In this document: piece by piece, positions 5,772 to 11,449 of the stretch
How the letters are laid out: each line of letters opens with the position of its first letter
Numbering within the stretch: the stretch's first letter is position 1
From: Clostridiales bacterium UBA3277
GTDB lineage: Bacteria; Bacillota; Clostridia; Oscillospirales; Oscillospiraceae
Length of the DNA stretch: 11,449 bases
NCBI GenBank assembly: GCA_002362145.1
Contig: DETX01000063.1
Coordinates: forward strand, 1 to 11,449
Direction of reading: 5' to 3'
The notes under the pieces: model-generated
Told to the model about the DNA's origin: nothing
Database searches by the model: none
What the model saw: only the letters and a program-made list of their open reading frames with translations
Translations under genes and position numbers: made by a program

Positions 5772-7228
5772 TTCTTGTCCACCTCCGCGTCAAAGGCCGG
5801 AAACGTCACGGTGAAGGTGGTTCCCTGACCCAGCTGGCTGGAAACCGCGATCTCACCCTTATTCCGCCGGACGATGGTCCGCACGATGGCAAGCCCCAGT
5901 CCGCTGCCGCCGGACTGCCGGGACCGGGCCTTGTCCACCCGGTAGAACCGTTCGAAAATGTGGCTTACGGCCTCCTCGGGGATGCCCATGCCGGTATCCC
6001 GGAACTCCAAAATGGCGTTGTCCTCCTCCCGGCGGAGCGTTACCGTCAGGCTGCCACCCGGAAGGTTGTACTTAATGCCGTTTTCAATGAGATTGAATAC
6101 CACCTGGTACAGATCATCCTCCAGAATCAGAACCGGCGTGTCGTTTTCCAACTCCAGATGGAGGGAAACCTGGGCCTTTTTCGCGTTTTCCCGGAGCATC
6201 CGGGCCACCCGCCGGACCGTGGGGCCCATGTAGATGATCTCGCTTTCCCCTTCCGTCATGCCCTCGGCCCGGGTCAGGGAGAGCAGCTTTGCCGTCATGC
6301 GGTTGAGCCGGTCAGCCTCATTGCCGATGTCTCCTACGAATTCCCGGATGGTCCCGATGTCCATGTCGTTCTGCAAAATGGAATCCGTCAGCAGCTTGAT
6401 GGAGGCCAGGGGGGTTTTCAGCTCGTGGGAGGCGTCGGAGACGAAGCGGCTGCGCTTCTGCTCGGAGGTTCGGAGCCGCTCGGTCAGATCGTTGAATTCG
6501 TTGCCCAGAACGGTGAGCTCATCGTTGCCGCCCATGTTCACCTTGTGGGTGTAGTCCCCCTCCTGGATGATGCGCATGGAGCTCATGATGCGGTTTAAGC
6601 GCCGGGAGAAGGTGGCGGAGAAGGCGATGGAGAAAGCGATAACAATGAGCTCCAAAAGCACGGTAATGCGCAGCAGCGTGCTTTGCAGGGAGGCGATGAG
6701 GGCGCCTTGGGCCGTGTCGTATTCCGTCATGTACACGCAGCCAACCACGGTGCCGTAGCTGACGATGGGTGTGGCGGCTCGGGAATCCATGATGCCGTCA
6801 TGGTAGTTCCAGGAAAAGACGTCGTTGCCCCTGGGGGCGGCATCGTCTGTTTCCAGCGCTTTTAAGATTTCCGGCAGAAGGACATAATCCCCCAGATTCT
6901 GGTTGCTGCTGTCGTAGAGGGCCCGGCTCCGCTGGTCGGTGACGATGAGCCGAGTGACCTTCAGGCTCCCCATCTGTCCCACGATGCCCGAGACGGTGGT
7001 GGGATTGAGCACCTCCAGGGCGGAAATCTCGTCGGAAGCCAGCAGGCATTTTTCTACCATGGAGACTTCCTTGCTCTGGTAGAAGAGCCTTTGGCTGATG
7101 TTGGAGCAGTAGATATTTAAAAAGAGCAGCACGGCAAACGTGATGACCACATAGATCATCGCGTAGCGGGTCTGTGTTCTGCTGTAGCCCCGGCGGGCAT
7201 TTCGTTTACTTGCGGAAATAATAGCCAA
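5768..7228 (-). CDS. Sensor histidine kinase, VicK/PhoR type
   Basis: A 486-aa membrane kinase. In order: a basic N-terminus, TM1 (about 24-42), an extracytoplasmic sensor region (43-185) with a Cache/PAS-like look, TM2 (about 186-206), HAMP linker (207-258), a HisKA domain with phospho-acceptor His268 in SDASHELKTPL, and an ATPase domain with N box NLIENGIKYN (379-388), G1 box DTGMGIP (411-417), F box IFERFYR (424-430) and G2 box GGSGLGLAIV (440-449). All catalytic motifs are intact. It should phosphorylate the response regulator encoded directly upstream. The start chosen is TTG at 7228-7226, overlapping the regulator gene by 23 bp. A stop lies five codons upstream and no better start precedes TM1; the next ATG, codon 24, would cut into TM1. 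Start confidence is therefore moderate. Confidence 0.93.
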   Translation of the reverse strand: MAIISASKRNARRGYSRTQTRYAMIYVVITFAVLLFLNIYCSNISQRLFYQSKEVSMVEKCLLASDEISALEVLNPTTVSGIVGQMGSLKVTRLIVTDQRSRALYDSSNQNLGDYVLLPEILKALETDDAAPRGNDVFSWNYHDGIMDSRAATPIVSYGTVVGCVYMTEYDTAQGALIASLQSTLLRITVLLELIVIAFSIAFSATFSRRLNRIMSSMRIIQEGDYTHKVNMGGNDELTVLGNEFNDLTERLRTSEQKRSRFVSDASHELKTPLASIKLLTDSILQNDMDIGTIREFVGDIGNEADRLNRMTAKLLSLTRAEGMTEGESEIIYMGPTVRRVARMLRENAKKAQVSLHLELENDTPVLILEDDLYQVVFNLIENGIKYNLPGGSLTVTLRREEDNAILEFRDTGMGIPEEAVSHIFERFYRVDKARSRQSGGSGLGLAIVRTIVRRNKGEIAVSSQLGQGTTFTVTFPAFDAEVDKN

Positions 7229-7886
7229 CGCCCCACTTCGTCATAATATATTTGGGCTGAGCCGGATTTTCCTCCAGCTTTTCCCGCAGACGGCGGATGT
7301 GGACGTCCACGGTGCGGATGTCGCTGCGGTATTCATAGGCCCAGATGGTGTCCAGCAGCGCCTCCCGGGAGTAGACCCGGTTGGGATTGCGCATGAGAAA
7401 TTCAATCACATCGAATTCCTTGGCGGTGAGGTCGGCAAGAACGCCGGCGCGATAGGCGTTTCGGGCGTCTAAGTCCAGGGTGATGCTGCCGATGGTCAGC
7501 TCCTTGGCCGGGGCGGCATTTGTCCCGCCGCCGGCGCGGCGCAGCAGGGCCCGGATTCGGGCCTTGAGCTCCAGAATGTTGAAGGGCTTTGTGAGGTAAT
7601 CGTCCGCCCCATGGTCAAAGCCCATGAGCTTGTCCATATCGTCCGTCTTGGCGGTGAGCAGGATAATGGGGATGTCCGAAAACTCCCGGATCTTATCGCA
7701 GGCCTGAAGTCCGTCCATGTTGGGCATCATCACATCCAGAACCACCAGATCCGGCTGCTCCTCCTGGACCAGCTGGACGGCCTCCAGACCGTCGCTGCCG
7801 GTGATGACCTCATAGCCCTCGTTCTGCAAATTAAACCGAATGCCCTTGACCAGAAGGGCCTCGTCGTCTACCACTAAAATTTTCAT
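7206..7886 (-). CDS. OmpR-family response regulator
   Basis: A 226-aa winged-helix regulator. The receiver domain (1-120) holds the acidic pair Asp7-Asp8, phospho-acceptor Asp51 in LDVMMP, Thr78 in LLTAK and Lys100 in LTKPF. The C-terminal DNA-binding domain (about 130-225) shows LTAKEFDVIEFLMRNPNRV, the recognition-helix region RTVDVHIRRLREKLE and the wing MTKWGVGYYF. The family is VicR/PhoP-like. The frame is open further upstream, but the ATG at 7886 is preferred: it begins the receiver fold exactly, has GGAGG at the complement of 7893-7897 and overlaps the comEA stop as ATGA. Its target genes are unknown. Self-regulation at the comEA promoter is possible. Confidence 0.95.
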   Translation of the reverse strand: MKILVVDDEALLVKGIRFNLQNEGYEVITGSDGLEAVQLVQEEQPDLVVLDVMMPNMDGLQACDKIREFSDIPIILLTAKTDDMDKLMGFDHGADDYLTKPFNILELKARIRALLRRAGGGTNAAPAKELTIGSITLDLDARNAYRAGVLADLTAKEFDVIEFLMRNPNRVYSREALLDTIWAYEYRSDIRTVDVHIRRLREKLEENPAQPKYIMTKWGVGYYFRK

Positions 7887-8284
7887 GATTTTCCTCCAAT
7901 CGTGACCAGGTCCCAGATTGCGTCCATCCGTTTTTCGCCGATTCCCTCCACATTCATCAGCTCTTCCACAGCGGTGAAGGCGCCAAATTCCCCGCGATAG
8001 TCCAAAATGCGCCGGGCCAGCACCGGCCCGATCCCCGGAAGGGCGGTCAGCTCCTCCTCCGTGGCAGCGTTCAGGTCGATGGGAAACGTCACGGCAGGGG
8101 CCGTCTCCGGACTGGCGGTGGTTTCCCGGTGATCCTCTGTGGCCGCCGGTTCCGTCAGCAGTTCCTCCGGCACGGAGAGAACCGGCGGGGTGCGGCCCGT
8201 GTTTCTGCCCAGAAAGAACCCAAGGGTGAAGGCGGCGAACAGCAGCGTCACAGAAATCAGCATGGAGCCGGGGCGTTTTTTCAT
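7883..8284 (-). CDS. comEA: ComEA-type helix-hairpin-helix DNA-binding protein
   Basis: A 133-aa membrane-anchored protein: a basic MKKRPGS, a single TM segment (about 8-25), a Pro/Thr/Glu-rich linker (30-68), then a ComEA-type double HhH domain opening with FPIDLNAATEEELTALPG. The two hairpins are LPGIGPVLARRI (82-93) and VEGIGEKRM (112-120), the non-specific DNA backbone contacts of this family. In competent bacteria ComEA binds incoming double-stranded DNA on the outer face of the membrane and passes it to the ComEC channel. The SLBB domain that precedes HhH in Bacillus ComEA is missing and the linker is short. No comEC or comF gene lies nearby. The ATG at 8284 has GGGAGG (complement of 8295-8300). 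A long open frame continuing upstream is antisense to the next gene and was not used. Confidence 0.9.
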   Translation of the reverse strand: MKKRPGSMLISVTLLFAAFTLGFFLGRNTGRTPPVLSVPEELLTEPAATEDHRETTASPETAPAVTFPIDLNAATEEELTALPGIGPVLARRILDYRGEFGAFTAVEELMNVEGIGEKRMDAIWDLVTIGGKS

Positions 8285-8303
8285 GGAACATCTACCTCCC
8301 GCA

Positions 8304-8332
8304 TTGACGCACGGCGGAAAAGCTGTTATAAT
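8304..8332 (+). promoter_or_regulatory. Promoter of the DacF-like/udg operon, inside the comEA leader
   Basis: TTGACG (8304-8309), a 17-nt spacer and TATAAT (8327-8332) form a near-perfect sigma-A promoter on the plus strand. Transcription would start near 8339, giving a 5' leader of about 145 nt for the gene at 8483. The promoter lies within the comEA 5' untranslated region, only 20 bp from the comEA start codon. Confidence 0.8.
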
Positions 8333-8344
8333 ACTGCTGTCTAA

Positions 8345-8416
8345 CCCTTGGCTTTTATCAGATAGGCGCCGCCATAGGGCGCTGCTCAGTAGAAAAAGGG
8401 GCAGTATGCCTGAGGG
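8345..8416. other. Structured segment shared by two antisense 5' leaders
   Basis: This segment would be present in both leader RNAs, as sense in one and antisense in the other. A closing helix pairs 8345-8352 with 8408-8416 (CCCT/AGGG and GGC/GCC with a small internal loop). Inside it are two hairpins, GCGCC/GGCGC (8366-8370 with 8378-8382) and TGCTC/GGGCA (8383-8387 with 8399-8403), together a three-way junction. I do not recognise a known riboswitch class. On the minus strand the GGCA/TGCC mini-hairpin followed by CCTTTTT could also act as a weak early terminator. Confidence 0.4.
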
Positions 8417-8425
8417 CTTGCCTAC

Positions 8426-8454
8426 ATTATACACGATTTTTCTCCGCCGGACAA
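8426..8454 (-). promoter_or_regulatory. Promoter of the comEA operon, inside the DacF-like gene leader
   Basis: On the minus strand, TTGTCC (complement of 8449-8454), a 17-nt spacer and TATAAT (complement of 8426-8431) form a good sigma-A promoter. Transcription would start near 8419, giving a comEA leader of about 135 nt. It faces the plus-strand promoter at 8304-8332, so the two transcripts overlap antisense from about 8339 to 8419. Confidence 0.75.
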
Positions 8455-8461
8455 GTCCGGC
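8446..8461. promoter_or_regulatory. Perfect palindrome over the comEA -35 box (candidate operator)
   Basis: GCCGGACAAGTCCGGC has two 7-bp arms around an AA centre. It contains the whole -35 hexamer of the comEA promoter and ends 10 bp before the ribosome binding site of the DacF-like gene. As DNA it could bind a dimeric regulator that blocks comEA transcription. As RNA it would be a hairpin just upstream of that ribosome binding site. It has no adjoining U-run that would make it a terminator for the plus transcript. Confidence 0.5.
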
Positions 8462-8482
8462 AGCCCATATTGAGGACCGAAT

Positions 8483-10045
8483 ATGAAAAAAATTAAAATT
8501 TTCTCCATCCTGCTCAGCCTGATCCTGATCGTTTCCTGCTTCCCCCAGTACGCGTTTGCCGCGGAGACCGAAACCCAGGAGGAGACGGAGCCCACCACGA
8601 TTCCCGTCAGCGAAATGCCCTTCGGGACTGTGTGCATCCAGAATGGCTGCCATACCATCGAGGGCATGAAGCCCCTGGCGGGCAGCGACAAGCTGCTGGA
8701 CACCGCCCAGTCGGCCTTCCTCTTTGAGACCAACACCCAGACGGTGGTCTATTCCTACAATCCCGACCAGAAGGTGGCTCCGGGAAGCCTTGCCAAGCTG
8801 GTAAACGCCGCCGTGGCGCTGGAGTACTGCAAGCTGGACGATGTGGTCACCCTGACTGCCGATATCAACCGCCGTCCGTCCGGTTCCCGTCACTATGATT
8901 TTAAGAACGAGGAAGAGGTGACGGTGGAGACCCTGATCTACAGCATGATCCACTGGGGCGCCAACGACGCCGCCATCGGCCTTGCCGATTACGTGGCCGG
9001 AAACCAGATGGGCTTTACGAACCTGATGAATGAATGGGTCAAAAAGATCGGCTGCACCAGCACGGAATTCGGCAATGTCCACGGCCTTTCCAGCGCCACC
9101 TCCACCACCACTGCCCGGGACATGGCAAAAATTCTGATTGCGGCCATGGAAAATGAGCAGCTCAAGGAGATCCTCAGCGCCATGTCCTATGAGGCGCCTC
9201 CCACCAATAAGCATGACGCAAAGCGCAGCTTTCGGACCATCAACTATATGATTGACAAGGGCACCATCGAGGACTTCTACGACACCCGGGTCAAGGGCGG
9301 CGTCACCAGCTACGTGGAGGAGTACGGCGCCTCCATAGCGGTCTGGGCCAACGATGTGGATGACCGTTTTGACACCAAGGAAACCGAGGCGACGGAGGCC
9401 TCCGGCGAGACTACCGAGGCGGCGGAGGACCCCACCGCCAGCAAGAATAAGCATTACGTGGCGGTGATCATGAACGCCAGCCGAACCTTCGACCCCAACC
9501 AGACCTGGAAGGCGGTCTACTACGGCAACTTTAATGAGATGACCAAGCTCATCAGAGTGGGCTTTGGCAACTATAAGGTCAACCGCATCGTCTACGACGG
9601 CATGGCACTGGACCAGATGGCGGTAAACGGCGGCGAGTGCAATGTGATCGGGGAGGCCAGGGTCAACATCGACTCGGTGGTTCCCGCCAACGCCCATATG
9701 GATAATATCTATAAGATATTCACCGCCAAGGACGGCCTGAAAGCCCCCATCAAGGCGGGAGATTTGATCGGCACCATGCAGCTTACCTACCGGGATTCCG
9801 TCCTGGCGGAAGCGGAGGTCTACGCCATGGGTAGCGTCACCGCCGCCGGGAAAAACGGGATCAGCATCCGCTCCACCGCCACCCGAAGCGGCGCCGGCGG
9901 AAACGGCATCTGGTCCACCATCGGCACCATCGCGGTGGTCCTCCTGGCTCTGGCGGTGCTGTATCTGACCTTTAACGCCTATATGAAGGCCCGAATCCGG
10001 GCCCGCCGCCGCCAGCAGCGGGCCAACCGCCGGAGGACACGCTGA
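8483..10045 (+). CDS. DacF-like penicillin-binding protein (S11 family), altered active-site motifs
   Basis: A 520-aa protein resembling D-alanyl-D-alanine carboxypeptidases, which trim the terminal D-Ala of peptidoglycan stem peptides outside the membrane. A signal peptide spans 1-26 (cut after AFA). The S11 layout follows: Ser102-Leu-Ala-Lys105 in APGSLAKLV (SxxK), HWGANDAAIGLADYVAG at 157-173, and VKGGVTSYV at 270-278, then a PBP5 C-terminal-like beta domain (about 355-450). The usual SxN reads GAN (159-161) and the usual KTG reads KGG (271-273), so activity is doubtful. An acidic Thr/Glu/Ala insert fills about 297-320. The C-terminus has a true TM segment (about 477-499) and an Arg-rich tail, instead of the common amphipathic helix. 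GAGGA at 8472-8476 supports the ATG. It shares a transcript with udg. Confidence 0.88.
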   Translation: MKKIKIFSILLSLILIVSCFPQYAFAAETETQEETEPTTIPVSEMPFGTVCIQNGCHTIEGMKPLAGSDKLLDTAQSAFLFETNTQTVVYSYNPDQKVAPGSLAKLVNAAVALEYCKLDDVVTLTADINRRPSGSRHYDFKNEEEVTVETLIYSMIHWGANDAAIGLADYVAGNQMGFTNLMNEWVKKIGCTSTEFGNVHGLSSATSTTTARDMAKILIAAMENEQLKEILSAMSYEAPPTNKHDAKRSFRTINYMIDKGTIEDFYDTRVKGGVTSYVEEYGASIAVWANDVDDRFDTKETEATEASGETTEAAEDPTASKNKHYVAVIMNASRTFDPNQTWKAVYYGNFNEMTKLIRVGFGNYKVNRIVYDGMALDQMAVNGGECNVIGEARVNIDSVVPANAHMDNIYKIFTAKDGLKAPIKAGDLIGTMQLTYRDSVLAEAEVYAMGSVTAAGKNGISIRSTATRSGAGGNGIWSTIGTIAVVLLALAVLYLTFNAYMKARIRARRRQQRANRRRTR

Positions 10046-10611
10046 TGATGGGCTGGGAGGAACTGGAAAGGACCTGCCTTTCCTGCACCGGCTGCGGCCT
10101 GTGCGAAAAGCGGCACCACGTGGTGTTCGGCACCGGAAACCGGGAGGCGGATATCCTCTTCGTGGGAGAGGGGCCCGGTGAGCAGGAGGACCTGCGGGGT
10201 GAGCCCTTTGTGGGCCCCGCCGGAAAGCTCCTGGACGATATGCTGACCATCATCGACCTGGACCGGAAAACCAACTGCTATATCTGCAACATTGTCAAGT
10301 GCCGCCCGCCCCACAACCGGGACCCGCTGGAAACGGAGCAGGATGCCTGCATCGGCTATCTGCGCAGCCAGGTGGCCCTGGTGAAGCCGAAGATCATCGT
10401 CTGCCTTGGGCGCATCGCCGCCAAGAGGCTCATCGACCCGGAATACCGAATCACCCGCCAGCATGGCCAGTGGGTTCAAAAGTCCGGGATCTTTATGACG
10501 GCCATCTACCATCCCTCCGCCCTTTTGCGGGACATCTCCAAGCGGCCGTCCACCTTTGACGATCTTCTCGCCATCCGGGAGAAGCTCCGGGAGACCGGCG
10601 CGAATGTATAG
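10045..10611 (+). CDS. udg: Family 4 uracil-DNA glycosylase (4Fe-4S)
   Basis: A 188-aa uracil-DNA glycosylase that removes uracil, mostly from deaminated cytosine, leaving an abasic site. The four iron-sulfur ligands expected for family 4 enzymes are at Cys14, Cys17, Cys86 and Cys102, the same numbering as in Thermus TTUDGA. Motif A reads GEGPGEQED (41-49, often GEAPGxxED), followed by FVGPAGKLLDDML, NIVKCRPPHNR (82-92), VCLGRIAAKRL and motif B HPSALLR (156-162). Extra cysteines at 11, 20, 78 and 81 are not family ligands. Two ATGs stand in tandem; the first (10045) is favoured, overlapping the upstream stop by one base (TGATG) with GGAGG at 10032-10036, 8 bases away. Pairing with the AP endonuclease gene in this window would cover two successive steps of base excision repair. 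Confidence 0.95.
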   Translation: MMGWEELERTCLSCTGCGLCEKRHHVVFGTGNREADILFVGEGPGEQEDLRGEPFVGPAGKLLDDMLTIIDLDRKTNCYICNIVKCRPPHNRDPLETEQDACIGYLRSQVALVKPKIIVCLGRIAAKRLIDPEYRITRQHGQWVQKSGIFMTAIYHPSALLRDISKRPSTFDDLLAIREKLRETGANV

Positions 10612-10654
10612 AAAACCGCGCGCCCGGCCTGGGCGGCGTCTGTAAAACAGAATT

Positions 10655-10693
10655 GCAAACGCCCGAAGAATGGAAACTTCTTCGGGCGTTTGC
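10655..10693 (+). terminator. Long perfect hairpin after udg, probable terminator
   Basis: A 16-bp perfect inverted repeat (10655-10670 with 10678-10693, GCAAACGCCCGAAGAA in the left arm) closes a 7-nt loop 44 bp after the udg stop. Position and stability fit transcript termination. However, no U-run follows on either strand, apart from UUU inside the stem, so it could also be a 3'-end stabilising hairpin. Confidence 0.6.
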
Positions 10694-10733
10694 GAATCAT
10701 GAGAAAAAATCAGTGCCTTCATGAGGGATTCCT

Positions 10734-11449
10734 GTGATCTATCATGCAAAAAAACAAAAACTCAGCCTTCCGAATATGCGGACAGACTATATCACCTTTG
10801 GCAGAGGCAAAAAACCGCTGATCCTGATCCAGGGCCTGAATACCCGGGGAATCCGGGGCGCGGCCATGTCCCTTGCCTATATGTATCGCATTTTTGCGGA
10901 AGATTATCAGATGTACCTGTTTGACCGAAGAGCAGAGGTTTGGGACGGAATTACCGTGAGGGATTTGGCGGGGGACATCGCTGGGGCGATGGACAGCCTG
11001 GGAATCCCAAAAGCCGATGTGATCGGAGTGTCGCAGGGGGGAATGATCGCCCAGTACCTTGCAATTGACAGGCCGGATTTGGTGAACAAATTGGTTCTTG
11101 CCGTTACACTGTCCAGGAACAATGAAACGGTTAAGTCCGTAGTGGAAAATTGGATTGCCCTGACGGAGCAGGGAGCCATGAAGCGGCTTGTAAGGGATAT
11201 GGCCGAGAAAATGTATTCTGACGCGTATGTAAAAAGGTATCAGCCCCTTATCCCATTGCTGACAGTGGCGCAAAAACCGAGAGACCCCCGGCGTTTTATT
11301 ATTCTGGCTAAAGCTTGTCTGACCTGTAATGCTTATGAGGACTTGGAGAAAATTCAATGCCCTGTGTTCGTAATCGGCGGCCGGCAGGACAAGGTGGTTG
11401 GCGCGGCTGCGTCTGAGGAAATCGCGCAAAAGCTGAATTGCAAAATATT
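10734..11449 (+). CDS. Alpha/beta hydrolase, 3' end outside the window
   Basis: The frame is open from a GTG at 10734 to the window end (238 codons). It begins (V)IYHAKKQKLSLPN, then DYITFGRGKKPLILIQGLN, the oxyanion-hole region, and shows the nucleophile elbow GVSQGG with Ser100 (98-103), followed by MIAQYLAIDRPDLVNKLVL, and the acid loop VIGGRQDKV with Asp219. The catalytic His should lie past the edge. This is a soluble esterase/lipase-like hydrolase of the alpha/beta fold; the substrate is unknown. GTG is preferred over the ATG at 10776 because GAGGG lies at 10723-10727, 6 bases before it, and the N-terminus matches this family. Codons end in A or T more often than in neighbouring genes, hinting at a separate origin. 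It lies past the udg hairpin, so it is probably a separate unit, although I see no clear promoter in the 122-bp gap. Confidence 0.85.
   Translation, partial: MIYHAKKQKLSLPNMRTDYITFGRGKKPLILIQGLNTRGIRGAAMSLAYMYRIFAEDYQMYLFDRRAEVWDGITVRDLAGDIAGAMDSLGIPKADVIGVSQGGMIAQYLAIDRPDLVNKLVLAVTLSRNNETVKSVVENWIALTEQGAMKRLVRDMAEKMYSDAYVKRYQPLIPLLTVAQKPRDPRRFIILAKACLTCNAYEDLEKIQCPVFVIGGRQDKVVGAAASEEIAQKLNCKI

Noticed and set aside
7887..8291. N-terminal extension of the response regulator frame
   Set aside because: It overlaps comEA in another frame and has low-complexity content. The receiver domain begins at the ATG at 7886, which has GGAGG in front.
8285..9697. A long minus-strand open frame extending comEA upstream across the DacF-like gene
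   Set aside because: It is antisense to a clear S11-family gene and has no recognisable domain. The comEA part begins properly at 8284 with a ribosome binding site and a TM segment.
10621..10635. Small hairpin CGCCC/GGGCG just after udg
   Set aside because: Only 5 bp and no U-run; the 16-bp hairpin 20 bp downstream is the better termination candidate.
10721..10924. 67-aa plus-strand open frame after the udg hairpin
   Set aside because: It overlaps the alpha/beta hydrolase in a different frame; the hydrolase frame carries the GxSxG motif and stays open to the window end.
10719..11429. Long minus-strand open frame opposite the hydrolase
   Set aside because: No recognisable protein features; the opposite strand encodes a well-supported alpha/beta hydrolase.

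Overview
The window reads as a chromosomal segment of a fairly GC-rich Gram-positive anaerobe of the Clostridia, probably Oscillospirales-like. This is inferred from AGGAGG-type ribosome binding sites, a T-box leader, an NdoA/EndoA-type MazF, a GerMN-domain lipoprotein, a VicK/PhoR-type two-component system, a family 4 uracil-DNA glycosylase and a DacF-like protein. No phage, IS, CRISPR, tRNA or rRNA genes are visible.

Left part (1-4520). A minus-strand pheS start, cut by the window edge, lies behind a T-box riboswitch with a UUC (Phe) specifier. Its promoter is back to back with a strong plus-strand promoter that drives an M32 metallocarboxypeptidase gene, overlapped by nnrD (NAD(P)H-hydrate repair) and followed by a LolA/YdcC-like lipoprotein gene. 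A separate -10 element precedes mazF, which has no antitoxin gene beside it. A small orphan protein gene with a hairpin over its ribosome binding site closes the rightward block at an 18-bp bidirectional terminator.

Middle (4525-8461, minus strand). A very compact operon runs comEA > OmpR-type response regulator > sensor histidine kinase > GerMN lipoprotein > exoIII-type AP endonuclease. All four junctions overlap, three of them as 4-bp ATGA. It joins a DNA-uptake type protein, an envelope-sensing two-component system and a DNA repair enzyme in one transcript.

Right part (8304-11449, plus strand). A penicillin-binding-protein-like DacF relative with altered SxN and KTG motifs is followed directly by a family 4 uracil-DNA glycosylase gene and a long hairpin. 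After that comes an alpha/beta hydrolase gene that runs off the window and looks less GC-rich than its neighbours.

The most interesting non-coding signal is the comEA/dacF intergenic region. Two near-consensus promoters face each other there, each lying inside the other gene's 5' leader, so the two leaders overlap antisense for about 80 nt in a segment that can fold as a three-way junction. A perfect palindrome covers the -35 box of the comEA promoter.
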